A DNA stretch of 58,146 nt from Chitinophagaceae bacterium (GCA_004028765.1 SAIX01000130.1:1-58146), one strand, 5' to 3'; counted from the first letter of the stretch, positions 17,925-27,241 are shown. Notes: generated by a model not told the origin, from the letters alone. A program made the numbers and translations.

Positions 17925-18614
17925 ATGAAAACGGTACTCATTACCGGCGCCAATGGAAACCTCGGTGCGGCTGTAACGCAGACCTTCCTCGAAAATGGAT
18001 ACCGTGTAGTGGCAACTGTACTGGCCGAATCAATGCTGAATGATCTCGGTACCCATCCCAATCTCTCGGTAGAGGTGGTAAACCTGATGGATGAAACCGC
18101 AACGGAAAATTTTGTGAAATCATTGATCGATACTTACCGGCAACTGGATGCCGCTTTATTACTGGTGGGTGGTTTTGCGATGGGCGGTATTGCTGATACT
18201 CCGGCTGCAGATATCGACAAACAGATCAGCCTCAATTTTAAAACGGCTTACCATGTAACGCGACCTGTTTTTTCGCAGATGATGGAGAAAGGAAGCGGAC
18301 GTATTGTATTCATTGGTGCGAGGCCGGCATTGGAGCCTGCTTCAGGGCAACACCTGGTTGCATATGGATTATCAAAGTCGTTATTGTTTAAACTGGCCGA
18401 ATACCTGAATGAATCGGCGAAGGGAAAAAATGTTATGGCTGCTGTTGTGGCACCCTCTACGCTTGATACGCCATTGAACCGTCAATCCATGCCGGATGTT
18501 GATCCCGGAAAATGGGTGAAACCTGCAGCCCTCGCCGAAATACTGGAATTTATCGTATCCGAAAAAGGATCGCCTTTGCGTGAATCGGTTTACAAAGTTT
18601 ATAATAATGCGTAG
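17925..18614 (+). CDS. short-chain dehydrogenase/reductase
   Basis: 229 residues, Rossmann fold. N-terminal cofactor motif TGANGNLGAAV (TGxxxxxG), active-site region with Y in HLVAYGLSKSLLFKL (YxxxK with S/K) and GRIVFIGARPALEP. A classical SDR, NAD(P)H-dependent; the substrate cannot be deduced. The acid-binding residue after beta2 is not obvious, so cofactor preference is unassigned. It ends two bases before the DinB-like gene start, indicating one transcript. Confidence 0.88.
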   Translation: MKTVLITGANGNLGAAVTQTFLENGYRVVATVLAESMLNDLGTHPNLSVEVVNLMDETATENFVKSLIDTYRQLDAALLLVGGFAMGGIADTPAADIDKQISLNFKTAYHVTRPVFSQMMEKGSGRIVFIGARPALEPASGQHLVAYGLSKSLLFKLAEYLNESAKGKNVMAAVVAPSTLDTPLNRQSMPDVDPGKWVKPAALAEILEFIVSEKGSPLRESVYKVYNNA

Positions 18615-18616
18615 CT

Positions 18617-19075
18617 ATGACCACCCTTTACCAGCAAAATCTTGCCCGCTTATTTGAACGTGATATCCGTAAACTGCAAACGGAGATCAATGCTTATACC
18701 TCTGATGCTTTATTGTGGGAAGTATTTCCGGGAATCAGCAACAGCGGGGGAAACCTTTGCCTCCACCTTCTCGGCAACCTGCGGCATTATATCGGTGCGG
18801 TACTCGGTGGCAGTGGTTATATTCGCAACCGGCCGCTGGAATTCTCAGCTAAAAATATCCCGCGCGAAACACTCAATCAAACACTGGATCAGGTAGCCAT
18901 GCTGGTGCCGGGTATCATTGGCTCATTAACAGATGCGCAAATGGAAGCTTTGTACCCGGAAAAAGTTTTTGAGTACGATATGACCACGTCTTATTTCCTG
19001 ACACACCTCCTGGCGCACCTTGGTTATCATCTGGGCCAGATCAATTATCATCGACGGATCGGGCAAAACATATAA
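18617..19075 (+). CDS. DinB-superfamily protein
   Basis: 152 residues with the four-helix DinB-like layout. The potential metal-binding histidines sit in LHLLGNLRHYIGAVLGG and near the end in YFLTHLLAHLGYHLGQINYH. Members of the superfamily act as metal-dependent thiol transferases or are of unknown role. It is coupled to the SDR gene (2-base gap) and convergent with the thioredoxin-fold gene 18 bases downstream. Confidence 0.82.
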   Translation: MTTLYQQNLARLFERDIRKLQTEINAYTSDALLWEVFPGISNSGGNLCLHLLGNLRHYIGAVLGGSGYIRNRPLEFSAKNIPRETLNQTLDQVAMLVPGIIGSLTDAQMEALYPEKVFEYDMTTSYFLTHLLAHLGYHLGQINYHRRIGQNI

Positions 19076-19092
19076 GATATCCCGGTCCTGTA

Positions 19093-19674
19093 TTACAGAT
19101 GTGCCAGGATTTCTTTTACCGATGAGCGTTTGCGGTAATCGGTATCAAAATATTTGTAAATAATCTTCCCTTCTTTACTGATGATATACACAGCGGGAAC
19201 GGGAAGGTTAGCGCCATTGCTGCCATTGGCTTCTGTAAAATCGATCCCGTATTTTTTATAAGCTTCGATGGTTTTGTCATCCACGCGGAAAGCTACGTCG
19301 TACTGTTTCATGATCTTTAGCCCCTCATCATGCAAAATAGAATTGGAACTTCTTGTTTTCGCAATGGTCTTTTGAATATTCTCTGTTTTTTCAGGCGTTA
19401 CTGTGATCACGCTAGCGCCTTTTGCTTTGATAAAGGACAAGGAATCTTCCAATTGCTTCAATTGTTTATTGCAAAAGGGGCACCATTGTCCACGGTAAAA
19501 CAATAAAACCACAGGCCCCTTCTTTAATTCCGAACGCAGTTGTACGGTTTTACCATATTGATCTGTAGCGGAAAAATCGGGTGCGGCATCATCCGGGTTC
19601 AGCCCTTTAGGCGGTTGGCCAAAACTTACCAGCATTGAAAACATCCAAACAGAAAAGAAATATATTTTTTTCAT
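19093..19674 (-). CDS. exported peroxiredoxin-like (AhpC/TSA) thioredoxin-fold protein
   Basis: 193 residues, signal peptide MKKIYFFSVWMFSMLVSFGQ. Thioredoxin fold with VVLLFYRGQWCPFCNKQL: Cys65 is the peroxidatic position and Cys68 gives a CPFC pair, as in the PRX-like2 group. Probably a periplasmic peroxide or disulfide reductase; the partner is unknown. Divergent from the YHS gene across a 133-base gap that holds no obvious TAnnTTTG promoter. Confidence 0.85.
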   Translation of the reverse strand: MKKIYFFSVWMFSMLVSFGQPPKGLNPDDAAPDFSATDQYGKTVQLRSELKKGPVVLLFYRGQWCPFCNKQLKQLEDSLSFIKAKGASVITVTPEKTENIQKTIAKTRSSNSILHDEGLKIMKQYDVAFRVDDKTIEAYKKYGIDFTEANGSNGANLPVPAVYIISKEGKIIYKYFDTDYRKRSSVKEILAHL

Positions 19675-19807
19675 AAATAGGGTTTAACGTTACAACAATA
19701 CAACGGTTGACGAAATCTTTATCAGTCCCTTACAAAAAACAGAAATAAAAAAAGAGCAGGCGTTGTAAGGTATCCGGGAAAGTACCGTCAGCAGGGAAAA
19801 ATAAAAC

Positions 19808-20272
19808 ATGAAAAAGATCCTGACGGCAACACTTTCTTTTTTCTGCATATTATCGGCTATACAGGCGCAGGATGCAGCCACCCGAAAAAAACAGTTTAAT
19901 CTCGAAGAGGGTATCGCCATCCAGGGTTTCGACCCCGTAGCTTATTTCAGCCAGGGCAAAGCTGTAAAAGGTAAAAAGGAATGGGCAGTGAATGCAGATG
20001 GGGTTACCTACTATTTTTCATCTGCCGAAAACAAAGAACTTTTCAAAAAGATGCCGGCATCTTACGAACCGCAGTATGGGGGATGGTGTGCCTATGCCAT
20101 GGGTGCCAAGGGCGAAAAAGTAAATATCGACCCGGGCACTTTCAAAATCCTCAACAATAAACTATACCTGTTTTATAACCAGTTTTTCAATAATACACTG
20201 AAAAGCTGGAACAAGGATGAAGCCAATCTGAAAACCAAAGCAGATGCCAACTGGCAAAAGACAATACAATAA
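19808..20272 (+). CDS. exported YHS-domain protein
   Basis: 154 residues with signal peptide MKKILTATLSFFCILSAIQA. The YHS domain follows directly: EEGIAIQGFDPVAYFSQGKA, WAVNADGVTYYFSSAENKEL, then YGGWCAYAMGAKGEKVN. YHS domains are linked to metal (often copper) binding; the WCAYAM cysteine is the only obvious ligand here. The C-terminal Trp/Lys-rich tail is typical of this secreted subgroup. It precedes a DoxX gene by 12 bases, likely one operon. Confidence 0.88.
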   Translation: MKKILTATLSFFCILSAIQAQDAATRKKQFNLEEGIAIQGFDPVAYFSQGKAVKGKKEWAVNADGVTYYFSSAENKELFKKMPASYEPQYGGWCAYAMGAKGEKVNIDPGTFKILNNKLYLFYNQFFNNTLKSWNKDEANLKTKADANWQKTIQ

Positions 20273-20284
20273 AAACAAATAAAA

Positions 20285-20683
20285 ATGAATACATATCTCA
20301 AATGGATATTGCGGCTGATTGCGGCTGTGATCATGCTGCAAACCTTGTATTTCAAATTTACCGGGGCAGCAGAATCGGTCTACATTTTTACTAAGCTGGG
20401 AATGGAACCCTGGGGCAGGATCGGGATCGGTTGTATGGAACTGATTGCTTCTGTTCTGATCCTTCTTCCGCGTACAACAGGTTTCGGATCGCTGCTGGGT
20501 GTCGGACTGATGAGCGGTGCCTTGTTCTTTCATTTCACCAAACTCGGTATCGAGGTAATGGGAGATGGGGGGCAACTGTTTATCTATGCCCTGCTTGTTT
20601 TTATCAGCTCTGTTGTATTGGTAATACTGGACAGAAAAAAACTGCTGGCTGCACTGAAAATGATCCTTATAAAAAATAAATGA
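20285..20683 (+). CDS. DoxX-family membrane protein
   Basis: 132 residues with four membrane segments (about 5-25, 50-68, 74-95, 100-120). The family pattern is visible: ILRLIAAVIMLQTLYFKFTG, SVYIFTKLGMEPWGRIGIG, and MELIASVLILLPRT. DoxX-like proteins are small inner-membrane proteins often involved in thiol or oxidative-stress systems. The neighbours YHS and DinB fit a redox/metal theme, but this is inference. One base separates its stop from the next start. Confidence 0.85.
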   Translation: MNTYLKWILRLIAAVIMLQTLYFKFTGAAESVYIFTKLGMEPWGRIGIGCMELIASVLILLPRTTGFGSLLGVGLMSGALFFHFTKLGIEVMGDGGQLFIYALLVFISSVVLVILDRKKLLAALKMILIKNK

Positions 20684-20684
20684 T

Positions 20685-21185
20685 ATGCATTTACATCAAT
20701 CCGTTCGTGAAGTATTGCAGCAACTCGCCGGGAGCATCCGGAACCTTCCCAACGAGATCTATGCGAATCCCAACCCGGTTTTATCAGGTGCGAGTATTGG
20801 TCAGCATACACGGCATGTAGTGGAATTGTTTGCCTGCCTGGATGCGGGCTATGAAACCGGTATCGTGGATTATGATGCAAGGGAAAGAAACCGTGAAATT
20901 GAAACCAATCCGGTGTACGCCTGCTCCCTTATCCTGGATATTGCAGAGAAGACCGGAAAGGAAAATAAGGAATTGCTGCTGCAAACACTGTACAAGGGCA
21001 GGCAAGAGAAAGTTGCATTCATCGATACCAATTACGACCGTGAACTTTTGTACAATCTTGAGCATGCCGTACACCATATGGCATTGATCAGGATCGGCCT
21101 TGCATCGGTTGCCATTACAACATTGCCGGAAAGTTTTGGTGTAGCAGCATCTACTTTACAATACCGCGAATCATGTGCACAGTAA
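20685..21185 (+). CDS. DinB-like four-helix protein
   Basis: 166 residues. Putative metal-ligand histidines in GASIGQHTRHVVELF and LLYNLEHAVHHMALIRIGL, the DinB spacing. The gene follows the DoxX stop by one base and overlaps the following NRDE gene by 13 bases, so all three are translated from one message. Substrate unknown. A related but not identical DinB gene lies at 18617 and another at 35719. Confidence 0.8.
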   Translation: MHLHQSVREVLQQLAGSIRNLPNEIYANPNPVLSGASIGQHTRHVVELFACLDAGYETGIVDYDARERNREIETNPVYACSLILDIAEKTGKENKELLLQTLYKGRQEKVAFIDTNYDRELLYNLEHAVHHMALIRIGLASVAITTLPESFGVAASTLQYRESCAQ

Positions 21186-21898
21186 GTTACCTGCCTTTGA
21201 AAAAAGGATACCGGATTGTTTCAAGCCGTGATGAACACAGCACGCGTAAAACTGCGATTGCGCCGGCGGTTTACCGCAATGGTGCATACGAATTGCTCTA
21301 TCCAAAAGATGCACAGGCCGGTGGCAGCTGGATCGGTATCCATTCAAAAGGGCATGCGGCGGTTTTATTGAATGGTGCGTTTACACCGCATGTTGCTGAG
21401 CCGCCCTATCGTTGCAGCCGTGGATTGATTTTTCTTTCGGTACTATCTTCTATCAGGCCGGTGCGTACTTTCCGCTCGATTGTTTTATCGGGTGTGGAGC
21501 CTTTCACCTTACTGATCCATACAGGCGATCATTTTTTTGAATGCCGCTGGGATGGGAAACAGAAACACCTGACACTGCTCAATAAAGAAAACCCGCAAAT
21601 ATGGTCGTCTGTAACACTCTACAGTCCCGAAGTAATTGTAAAAAGAAAACAGTGGTTTCAAACATGGTTCGGTAAACAACAATCGAGCCTGCAGTCTCAT
21701 TTTTCATTTCATTTTGCTGCAGGGAAAGAAGACCCGGAAAACGCGGTTTTGATGAACAGAGATAAAAAACTGTTTACCGTAAGTGTTACCGGCATGGAAG
21801 TGTATGAAGAGAGGGCAGAGATGCATTATATCGATCTCGTCAACGGATCAGAAACAATGCAGGCCATTCATTTCACACAAACAGAACCTGTTTTATGA
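21173..21898 (+). CDS. NRDE / TANGO2-like protein
   Basis: 241 residues beginning MCTVSYLPLKKGYRIVSSRD, the diagnostic start of the family: the conserved Cys2 after the start Met and the N-R/S-D-E region (here SRDEH). Further family features are AGGSWIGIHSKGHAAVLLNG. The fold is an Ntn-hydrolase relative, and eukaryotic TANGO2 has been tied to heme and lipid handling; bacterial function is unresolved. It overlaps the DinB gene upstream (13 bases) and the ATP-grasp gene downstream (ATGA, 4 bases). Confidence 0.87.
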   Translation: MCTVSYLPLKKGYRIVSSRDEHSTRKTAIAPAVYRNGAYELLYPKDAQAGGSWIGIHSKGHAAVLLNGAFTPHVAEPPYRCSRGLIFLSVLSSIRPVRTFRSIVLSGVEPFTLLIHTGDHFFECRWDGKQKHLTLLNKENPQIWSSVTLYSPEVIVKRKQWFQTWFGKQQSSLQSHFSFHFAAGKEDPENAVLMNRDKKLFTVSVTGMEVYEERAEMHYIDLVNGSETMQAIHFTQTEPVL

Positions 21899-22968
21899 TA
21901 CAACAACTGCGGAGGTATATCAAGCGCCGCCCCTTCCTTATCCGGTTAGTACATTGGGAATACTGGCCTTTTCATATTGTATATGGCCCTATCTATTTAT
22001 ACTGGCTGTTTTTATGTATCAAAGCGCGCTCTTTCTTCTTTTTTAATGCCGCCAATCCCGGCATCCGGAATGGAGGTTTTTTAATGGAGAGTAAAAAAGA
22101 AATTTATGACCTGATACCGCAGGTATATTATCCCCAATGTATTGCAATAAAAGCCGGATCGGACCATGTGGCCGTTTATGAAGCCATACACGCAGCAGGT
22201 TTATCCTTTCCGCTTATAGCCAAACCCGATATCGGGATGCGGGGCATGGGTGTGGCAAAGATCGAAACATGGCAGGAACTGGTTGCCTACCTGCAATCCA
22301 GTGAAGTTGACTTTCTGATCCAGCAATTCGTGGCTTACGGGGAAGAAGTGGGTATTTTTTATTACCGTTTCCCCGGTTCTGTAAAAGGATCTGTTTCCGG
22401 GATCGTGAAAAAAGAATTTGTAACGGTAACGGGCAATGGCCGCGACAATATCGCAACCCTCTTATCACGTGAACCCCGTTATTTACTTCAGCTCAACAAT
22501 CTCAAAAAAAACATCCCTTCTTTATTAGCAGAAGTGCCTTCGCAAGGAGAGGAAAAACTGATTGTTCCTTATGGTAACCATGCCCGTGGTGCAAAATTTA
22601 TTGATCTCAGTCATTCAATTGACGAAGAACTCACCCATACCATCGATAGCATCTGCCGGCAGGTACCCGGATTTTATTTCGGCCGGCTCGATATCCGTTA
22701 TGATAACTGGGAATCACTCCGGAGAGGCGAAAAACTTTCGATCATTGAACTCAACGGCGCAGGCAGCGAACCCACACATATTTATGATCCGGAACACAAT
22801 ATTTTCTTTGCGTGGAAAGAGATCATCCGCCATTGGAACCTTTTGTACCGCATCAGTATAGATAACCGCCAGCAAAACAAAGCAGGATACCTCAGCATTT
22901 CCGAAGGCATTGCTATGTTCCGGGAAAATTCCGCTTATATAAAACGTCTTGCCAAAGCTTCTGCGTAA
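21895..22968 (+). CDS. ATP-grasp ligase of unknown substrate (D-Ala-D-Ala-ligase-like)
   Basis: 357 residues. The N-terminal region has aromatic hydrophobic stretches (IVYGPIYLYWLFLCIKARSF) suggesting membrane association. An ATP-grasp core follows: PLIAKPDIGMRGMGVAKI (lysine and Gly loop near 110-127), QQFVAYGEEVGIFYYRFPG, GNHARGAKFIDLS, and the Mg-binding end FYFGRLDIRYD with SIIELNGAGSEP. This type joins a carboxylate to an amine or thiol, but the substrate is not evident. It overlaps the NRDE gene by four bases. NRDE plus ATP-grasp is the notable pairing. Confidence 0.78.
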   Translation: MIQQLRRYIKRRPFLIRLVHWEYWPFHIVYGPIYLYWLFLCIKARSFFFFNAANPGIRNGGFLMESKKEIYDLIPQVYYPQCIAIKAGSDHVAVYEAIHAAGLSFPLIAKPDIGMRGMGVAKIETWQELVAYLQSSEVDFLIQQFVAYGEEVGIFYYRFPGSVKGSVSGIVKKEFVTVTGNGRDNIATLLSREPRYLLQLNNLKKNIPSLLAEVPSQGEEKLIVPYGNHARGAKFIDLSHSIDEELTHTIDSICRQVPGFYFGRLDIRYDNWESLRRGEKLSIIELNGAGSEPTHIYDPEHNIFFAWKEIIRHWNLLYRISIDNRQQNKAGYLSISEGIAMFRENSAYIKRLAKASA

Positions 22969-23153
22969 ACAAAAGCCGCTGCAGTTCTGCAGGATCAATG
23001 ACGTTCCCATCGGTTGTGATCCTTGTTTTGCCGATGAATTCACATGCTTATTCACTTTTTTGAAAGTGCCGGGCGAATTATGAGATATCTCAGTTTTTTC
23101 AATCCTTTTCTCCGTAAATTGGGAGGCACTATTGCAGAACCTAATTGTTGTTT
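22969..23153 (+). other. leader region of the nuo operon
   Basis: 185 bases without a gene. It holds a hairpin CACTTT-TTTG-AAAGTG (23053-23068), a 12-base palindrome TGAGATATCTCA followed by a T-run (23081-23099) that could end the ATP-grasp transcript, and an 8-base complementary pair GTTCTGCA (22984-22991) / TGCAGAAC (23133-23140). No clear TAnnTTTG promoter was found. Confidence 0.3.
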
Positions 23154-23504
23154 ATGGGAGCCGTATCGCTCATAGCCCTTACTGTTGCCGCAGTTCTTTT
23201 TTCGGCGGGAGGTATTTTGCTCGGCAGGTTTCTCCTTAAAAAAAGCACCAATCCGCAGAAAGGGCAGCCTTATGAATGTGGTATCCCCACACAAACTTCT
23301 CCCTGGCACCAGTTCCATGTAGGTTATTATCTCTTCGCCTTGTTGTTCCTCATTTTTGATGTGGAACTCGTTTTCATGTATCCCTGGGCCGTTGTAGTAA
23401 AAAAAACAGGGATAGCAGCATTGTTTGAGATCGCTGTTTTTATATTCATCCTCCTCATGGGATTTCTGTATGCACATAAAAAAGGAGCATTGAAATGGAG
23501 TTAA
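23154..23504 (+). CDS. nuoA: complex I subunit NuoA
   Basis: 116 residues from [16 protein letters not shown] (ATG 23154; an in-frame TTG lies upstream at 23145). Three membrane helices and the conserved loop [20 protein letters not shown], then [12 protein letters not shown], typical of NuoA. First gene of the complex I operon. It overlaps nuoB by 10 bases. Confidence 0.94.
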   Translation: MGAVSLIALTVAAVLFSAGGILLGRFLLKKSTNPQKGQPYECGIPTQTSPWHQFHVGYYLFALLFLIFDVELVFMYPWAVVVKKTGIAALFEIAVFIFILLMGFLYAHKKGALKWS

Positions 23505-24040
23505 ACAGTACCGTGCAGGCAACGAATGATTTTCCCGGCGAAATACATCCCACTGCGGGTGGTGGTATCATCGTGAGCAGTTTTGACGGACTGATCAACT
23601 GGGCCCGCTCCAATTCATTATGGCCGCTCACATTTGCCACCAGTTGCTGTGGTATTGAAATGATGTCGACCGCTTCCTCCAAATATGATTTCTCCCGTTT
23701 TGGTTTTGAAGTGGCGCGTGCCACACCGCGCCAGGCCGATGTAATTATCATTGCGGGTACCATCGTGAATAAAATGGGCCCTGTTTTAAAAAGACTATAC
23801 GACCAGATGGCCGATCCGAAATATGTGATCGCGATGGGGGCCTGTGCCATCAGCGGCGGGCCTTTCTTTTATAACACTTATTCTGTTGTAAAAGGAGCCG
23901 ATCATATCATTCCGGTGGATGTATATATCCCCGGTTGTCCGCCAAGGCCGGAAGCATTGCTGCATGCGCTCATCACTTTACAGGAGAAGATACGCAGCGG
24001 GTTAACCAGGGAGCAGATCAGGGAAGGAGCCAAACCATAA
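23495..24040 (+). CDS. nuoB: complex I subunit NuoB (carries cluster N2)
   Basis: 181 residues. Cysteines for the terminal [4Fe-4S] cluster N2 are all present: C51 and C52 in [12 protein letters not shown]117 in MGACAISGG and C148 in [12 protein letters not shown]2 passes electrons to quinone at the NuoB/NuoD interface. Cytoplasmic-face peripheral arm. Translationally coupled to nuoA; nuoC follows four bases later. Confidence 0.97.
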   Translation: MELNSTVQATNDFPGEIHPTAGGGIIVSSFDGLINWARSNSLWPLTFATSCCGIEMMSTASSKYDFSRFGFEVARATPRQADVIIIAGTIVNKMGPVLKRLYDQMADPKYVIAMGACAISGGPFFYNTYSVVKGADHIIPVDVYIPGCPPRPEALLHALITLQEKIRSGLTREQIREGAKP

Positions 24041-24044
24041 AACC

Positions 24045-24500
24045 ATGACGAACGAAGCGATCAAAGAACATATCCTTTCAGCAGAACCTTCAGCTGTATT
24101 TGATGAGACCGGCGAATTTCTCACCGTACAGATCGCACCGGATCTGTTTAAAAATTTTGCGAAGGCACTTCGCAACGGGTTGTTGCAGCTGGATTATCTT
24201 TTCTGTTTAACCTGTATCGACTGGAAAACACATCTCACAATGGTGTATCATTTCAGTTCCACATCGGACAGGCAATGCCAGCTGGTGGTAAAATCCAATC
24301 TCGACCGCAACCAGCCTGAAATTGAAACCGTATGCGATATCTGGCGAACAGCCGAGTTTTATGAACGGGAGGTGTTTGAAATGTTTGGAGTGCAGTTCGC
24401 CAACCACCCCGATCTGCGGCGTTTGATCCTCACGGATGATTTCGTGGGTTTCCCGATGCGGAAAGATTTTGAAGACCCTATCAACATGATAAAATTATAA
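24045..24500 (+). CDS. nuoC: complex I subunit NuoC
   Basis: 151 residues, the 30-kDa subunit of the peripheral arm. Typical elements: DYLFCLTCIDWKTHLTMVYHF, the conserved AEFYEREVFEMFGVQFANHP and RRLILTDDFVGFPMRKDF. It is a separate gene from nuoD, unlike the NuoCD fusion of some relatives. nuoD starts eight bases after its stop. Confidence 0.95.
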   Translation: MTNEAIKEHILSAEPSAVFDETGEFLTVQIAPDLFKNFAKALRNGLLQLDYLFCLTCIDWKTHLTMVYHFSSTSDRQCQLVVKSNLDRNQPEIETVCDIWRTAEFYEREVFEMFGVQFANHPDLRRLILTDDFVGFPMRKDFEDPINMIKL

Positions 24501-24507
24501 CCGGGCC

Positions 24508-25641
24508 ATGTACACAACGACAGAAGTGATCAAAGACACAACCGCCGGCCCGGAAGGAGAATTGGTGATCAACATGGGGCCGCAGCACCCGGCAACACAT
24601 GGGGTATTGCATCTCGTGATCACACTGGATGGAGAGACGATCAAAAAAATTGAACCCCACCTCGGGTATATCCATCGCTCCATCGAAAAAATGACGGAGA
24701 GCCTTACTTACCGCCAGTTTATTTATGTTACCAGCCGGATGGATTATCTCTCATCTCATATCAATAATACTGCCTGCGCGCTGAATGTTGAAAAATCGAT
24801 GCAGATCGAAGTGCCGGAACGCGCCAAAGTGATCCGGGTATTGATGAATGAACTTACGCGTATCGCTTCCCACGAATTATGGATCGGCGCAATGGCGATG
24901 GACCTCGGCGCTTTCACCCCTTTCTTTTATGCCTTCCGCGAAAGGGAAATGATCACAGAGATCATGGAAGATACCTGCGGCGCCAGGCTTACGATGAACT
25001 ATTGTGTTCCGGGTGGCGTGTCGTACGATCTACATCCAGATTTTCAGCGGAAAGTGAAAGCCTTTATAAAACAGTTCAAAGAAAAAGTGGTGGAGTATGA
25101 AGACCTCATCACCAACAATGTGATCTTCCGTAGCAGAACAGAAGGGGTGGGCGTACTCAGTAAAGCGGATGCGGTTTCTTACGGCTGTACCGGTCCTGTG
25201 GCGCGTGCAAGTGGGGTAAGCTGCGATATCCGGAAAATCTATCCCTACGATGTGTATGATAAAGTTGAGTTTGATGAAGTGACCGAAACCGCCGGAGATT
25301 CTTTTGCACGATATATTGTACGCGTGAAAGAAATGTTCCAGTCGATACACATCATCGAACAGTTGATCGATAATATTCCCGAAGGCGATTTCCAGGCAAA
25401 AACGAAAGCGGTATTAAAACCACCGAAAGGAGATTTTTATACCCGTGTGGAAACAGCAAGAGGCGAACTGGGTGTGTATGTCGTGAGCGAGGGCGGAACA
25501 ACGCCTTACCGCATCAAATACCGCTCACCCGGGTTCTCCAATCTTTCGGCATTGGACCATATGGCAAGAGGAAGCAAGATCGGCGACCTGATGGCAACCA
25601 TGGGAACACTTGATCTGGTGATACCGGATATAGACAGGTAG
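24508..25641 (+). CDS. nuoD: complex I subunit NuoD
   Basis: 377 residues, the 49-kDa subunit that forms the quinone pocket with NuoB and derives from the large subunit of NiFe hydrogenases. Visible: INMGPQHPATHGVLHLVI, EPHLGYIHRSIEKM, and the C-terminal GDLMATMGTLDLVIPDIDR. The [NiFe] cysteines are absent as expected. The next gene after a 66-base gap is nuoH; nuoE, nuoF and nuoG, usually found here, are absent. Confidence 0.96.
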   Translation: MYTTTEVIKDTTAGPEGELVINMGPQHPATHGVLHLVITLDGETIKKIEPHLGYIHRSIEKMTESLTYRQFIYVTSRMDYLSSHINNTACALNVEKSMQIEVPERAKVIRVLMNELTRIASHELWIGAMAMDLGAFTPFFYAFREREMITEIMEDTCGARLTMNYCVPGGVSYDLHPDFQRKVKAFIKQFKEKVVEYEDLITNNVIFRSRTEGVGVLSKADAVSYGCTGPVARASGVSCDIRKIYPYDVYDKVEFDEVTETAGDSFARYIVRVKEMFQSIHIIEQLIDNIPEGDFQAKTKAVLKPPKGDFYTRVETARGELGVYVVSEGGTTPYRIKYRSPGFSNLSALDHMARGSKIGDLMATMGTLDLVIPDIDR

Positions 25642-25707
25642 TAAGGAAAACTGTGTGTACGGAAATGGTACACCATCATCACTGGCCGTTCACATAAATA
25701 AAAAAAG

Positions 25708-26784
25708 ATGTTCAGTTTAGAAGGACTTACGAATATGATTCAGGGCTGGTTAAACAGCCACTTCAATCCCACGATCGCATTACTCATCCAATGCGCTATT
25801 GTGGTATTGCTGGCCATTACTTTATTCGCGGTGCTCGGACTTGTCTTGGTTTTGATGGAGCGGAAAGTGGCGGCACACATACAGATCAGGCTGGGACCGA
25901 ACAGGGTGGGGCCGGGTGGTATGCTGCAAACGGTTGCCGACACCATAAAGCTGATCATGAAAGAAGGGCTCACTCCAGATCTTGCAGATAAATTCCTTTT
26001 TAATCTCGCGCCCTTTCTTGTGATGATCGTTGCCATGTTATTGCTTGCACCGATCGCCTTTGCGAAAAATTTCCAGATATGGGATATCAATATCGGGGTA
26101 CTCTATATTTCAGCGGTTTCATCTCTTTCTGTGATCGGCATACTGATGGCAGGCTGGGCAAGCAATAACAAATACTCTTTATTGGGGGCGATGCGGAGCG
26201 GCGCACAGATCGTGAGTTATGAATTGTCGGCAGGGCTCGCCGTTCTAACCGTAGTGGTATTAACCGGAAGCCTGCAGCTTTCGGATATCATCACATCACA
26301 ACAGGATGGCTGGTGGTTGTTCAAAGGGCATATTCCCGTGATCATCGCTTTTGTGATCTTCATCATCGCCGTAACAGCAGAAACCAACCGTGCACCATTC
26401 GACCTGGCAGAAGCAGAGTCGGAACTCACTGCCGGTTTTCATACAGAATATTCAGGAATGAAATTTGCATTGTTCTTCCTGGCGGAGTATATCAATATTT
26501 TCATCGTGTGTTCAATCGGCGCCACTTTGTTCCTGGGAGGGTGGATGCCTTTGCATATCGGTCACTGGGATGCATTCAATCATTTGATGGATTATATCCC
26601 TTCATCGGTATGGTTTATGGGAAAAACATTTTTTCTCATTTTTCTCATCATGTGGTTCCGCTGGACTTTCCCCCGTTTGCGGGTGGATCAGTTGCTGAAC
26701 CTGGAATGGAAATACCTGTTACCAATAAGCCTTTTCAATATTTTATTGGTAACCGTGGTGGCGATTATGGGATGGCATTTTTAG
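25708..26784 (+). CDS. nuoH: complex I subunit NuoH
   Basis: 358 residues, about eight membrane helices. The conserved loop ERKVAAHIQIRLGPNRVGPG and the later AETNRAPFDLAEAESELTAG are diagnostic. It connects the quinone site to the antiporter-like subunits. Its TAG stop (26782-26784) is overlapped by the left inverted repeat of cassette 2 (starting 26783), which separates it from nuoI by 488 bases instead of the few bases expected. Confidence 0.97.
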   Translation: MFSLEGLTNMIQGWLNSHFNPTIALLIQCAIVVLLAITLFAVLGLVLVLMERKVAAHIQIRLGPNRVGPGGMLQTVADTIKLIMKEGLTPDLADKFLFNLAPFLVMIVAMLLLAPIAFAKNFQIWDINIGVLYISAVSSLSVIGILMAGWASNNKYSLLGAMRSGAQIVSYELSAGLAVLTVVVLTGSLQLSDIITSQQDGWWLFKGHIPVIIAFVIFIIAVTAETNRAPFDLAEAESELTAGFHTEYSGMKFALFFLAEYINIFIVCSIGATLFLGGWMPLHIGHWDAFNHLMDYIPSSVWFMGKTFFLIFLIMWFRWTFPRLRVDQLLNLEWKYLLPISLFNILLVTVVAIMGWHF

Positions 26785-26795
26785 GTTTCAGGTTT
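26783..26795 (+). repeat. left 13-bp inverted repeat of cassette 2
   Basis: aggtttcaggttt. Its first two bases are the last two of the nuoH TAG stop. It matches the reverse complement of 27242-27254 exactly. Confidence 0.8.
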
Positions 26796-26835
26796 TGGGT
26801 TGAATGTTTTACCCAGCACTAAAAGTTTTTTGACA

Positions 26836-27234
26836 ATGGCTACAATAAAAAGATTTGAAGATGTTGAAGCCTGGCAAAAGGCACGGTCTCTTGCAAAAGA
26901 GGTTTTTCAAATCGGAACGAATACGGGATTATCAAAAGATTTCAGATTAAGAGATCAGATGAATGCAGCTGCCGGGTCTGTAATGGATAATATTGCAGAA
27001 GGTTTTGAGCGGGGTGGCAGACTGGAGTTGATTAATTTTCTGACGATATCAAAAGGATCCTGCGCAGAAGTAAGATCTCAGTTGTACAGGTTGATTGATA
27101 GAGAGATTATCAGTGCAGATAAAGGGTCTGAGTTAATAAAAATGACAGAAGAAATTGGCAGTGGCTTATCAAAATGGATCGCATATCTGAATCAAACAGA
27201 AATTAAAGGCACAAAGTTTAAAGACAGAATATAG
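26836..27234 (+). CDS. four-helix-bundle protein (S23 / 23S rRNA intervening-sequence type)
   Basis: 132 residues from MATIKRFEDVEAWQKARSLA (ATG 26836; the frame is open 12 codons earlier but the family begins here). The family core is clear: FRLRDQMNAAAGSVMDNIAE, GFERGGRLELINFLTISKGS and AEVRSQLYRLIDREI. All-helical, basic, predicted to form the oligomeric bundle of the S23/Avd superfamily; a nucleic-acid role is inferred from the fold. It is unlike its operon neighbours in function and lower in GC by eye. Intact, in contrast to copy 1. Confidence 0.88.
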   Translation: MATIKRFEDVEAWQKARSLAKEVFQIGTNTGLSKDFRLRDQMNAAAGSVMDNIAEGFERGGRLELINFLTISKGSCAEVRSQLYRLIDREIISADKGSELIKMTEEIGSGLSKWIAYLNQTEIKGTKFKDRI

Positions 27235-27241
27235 ACTCTTT

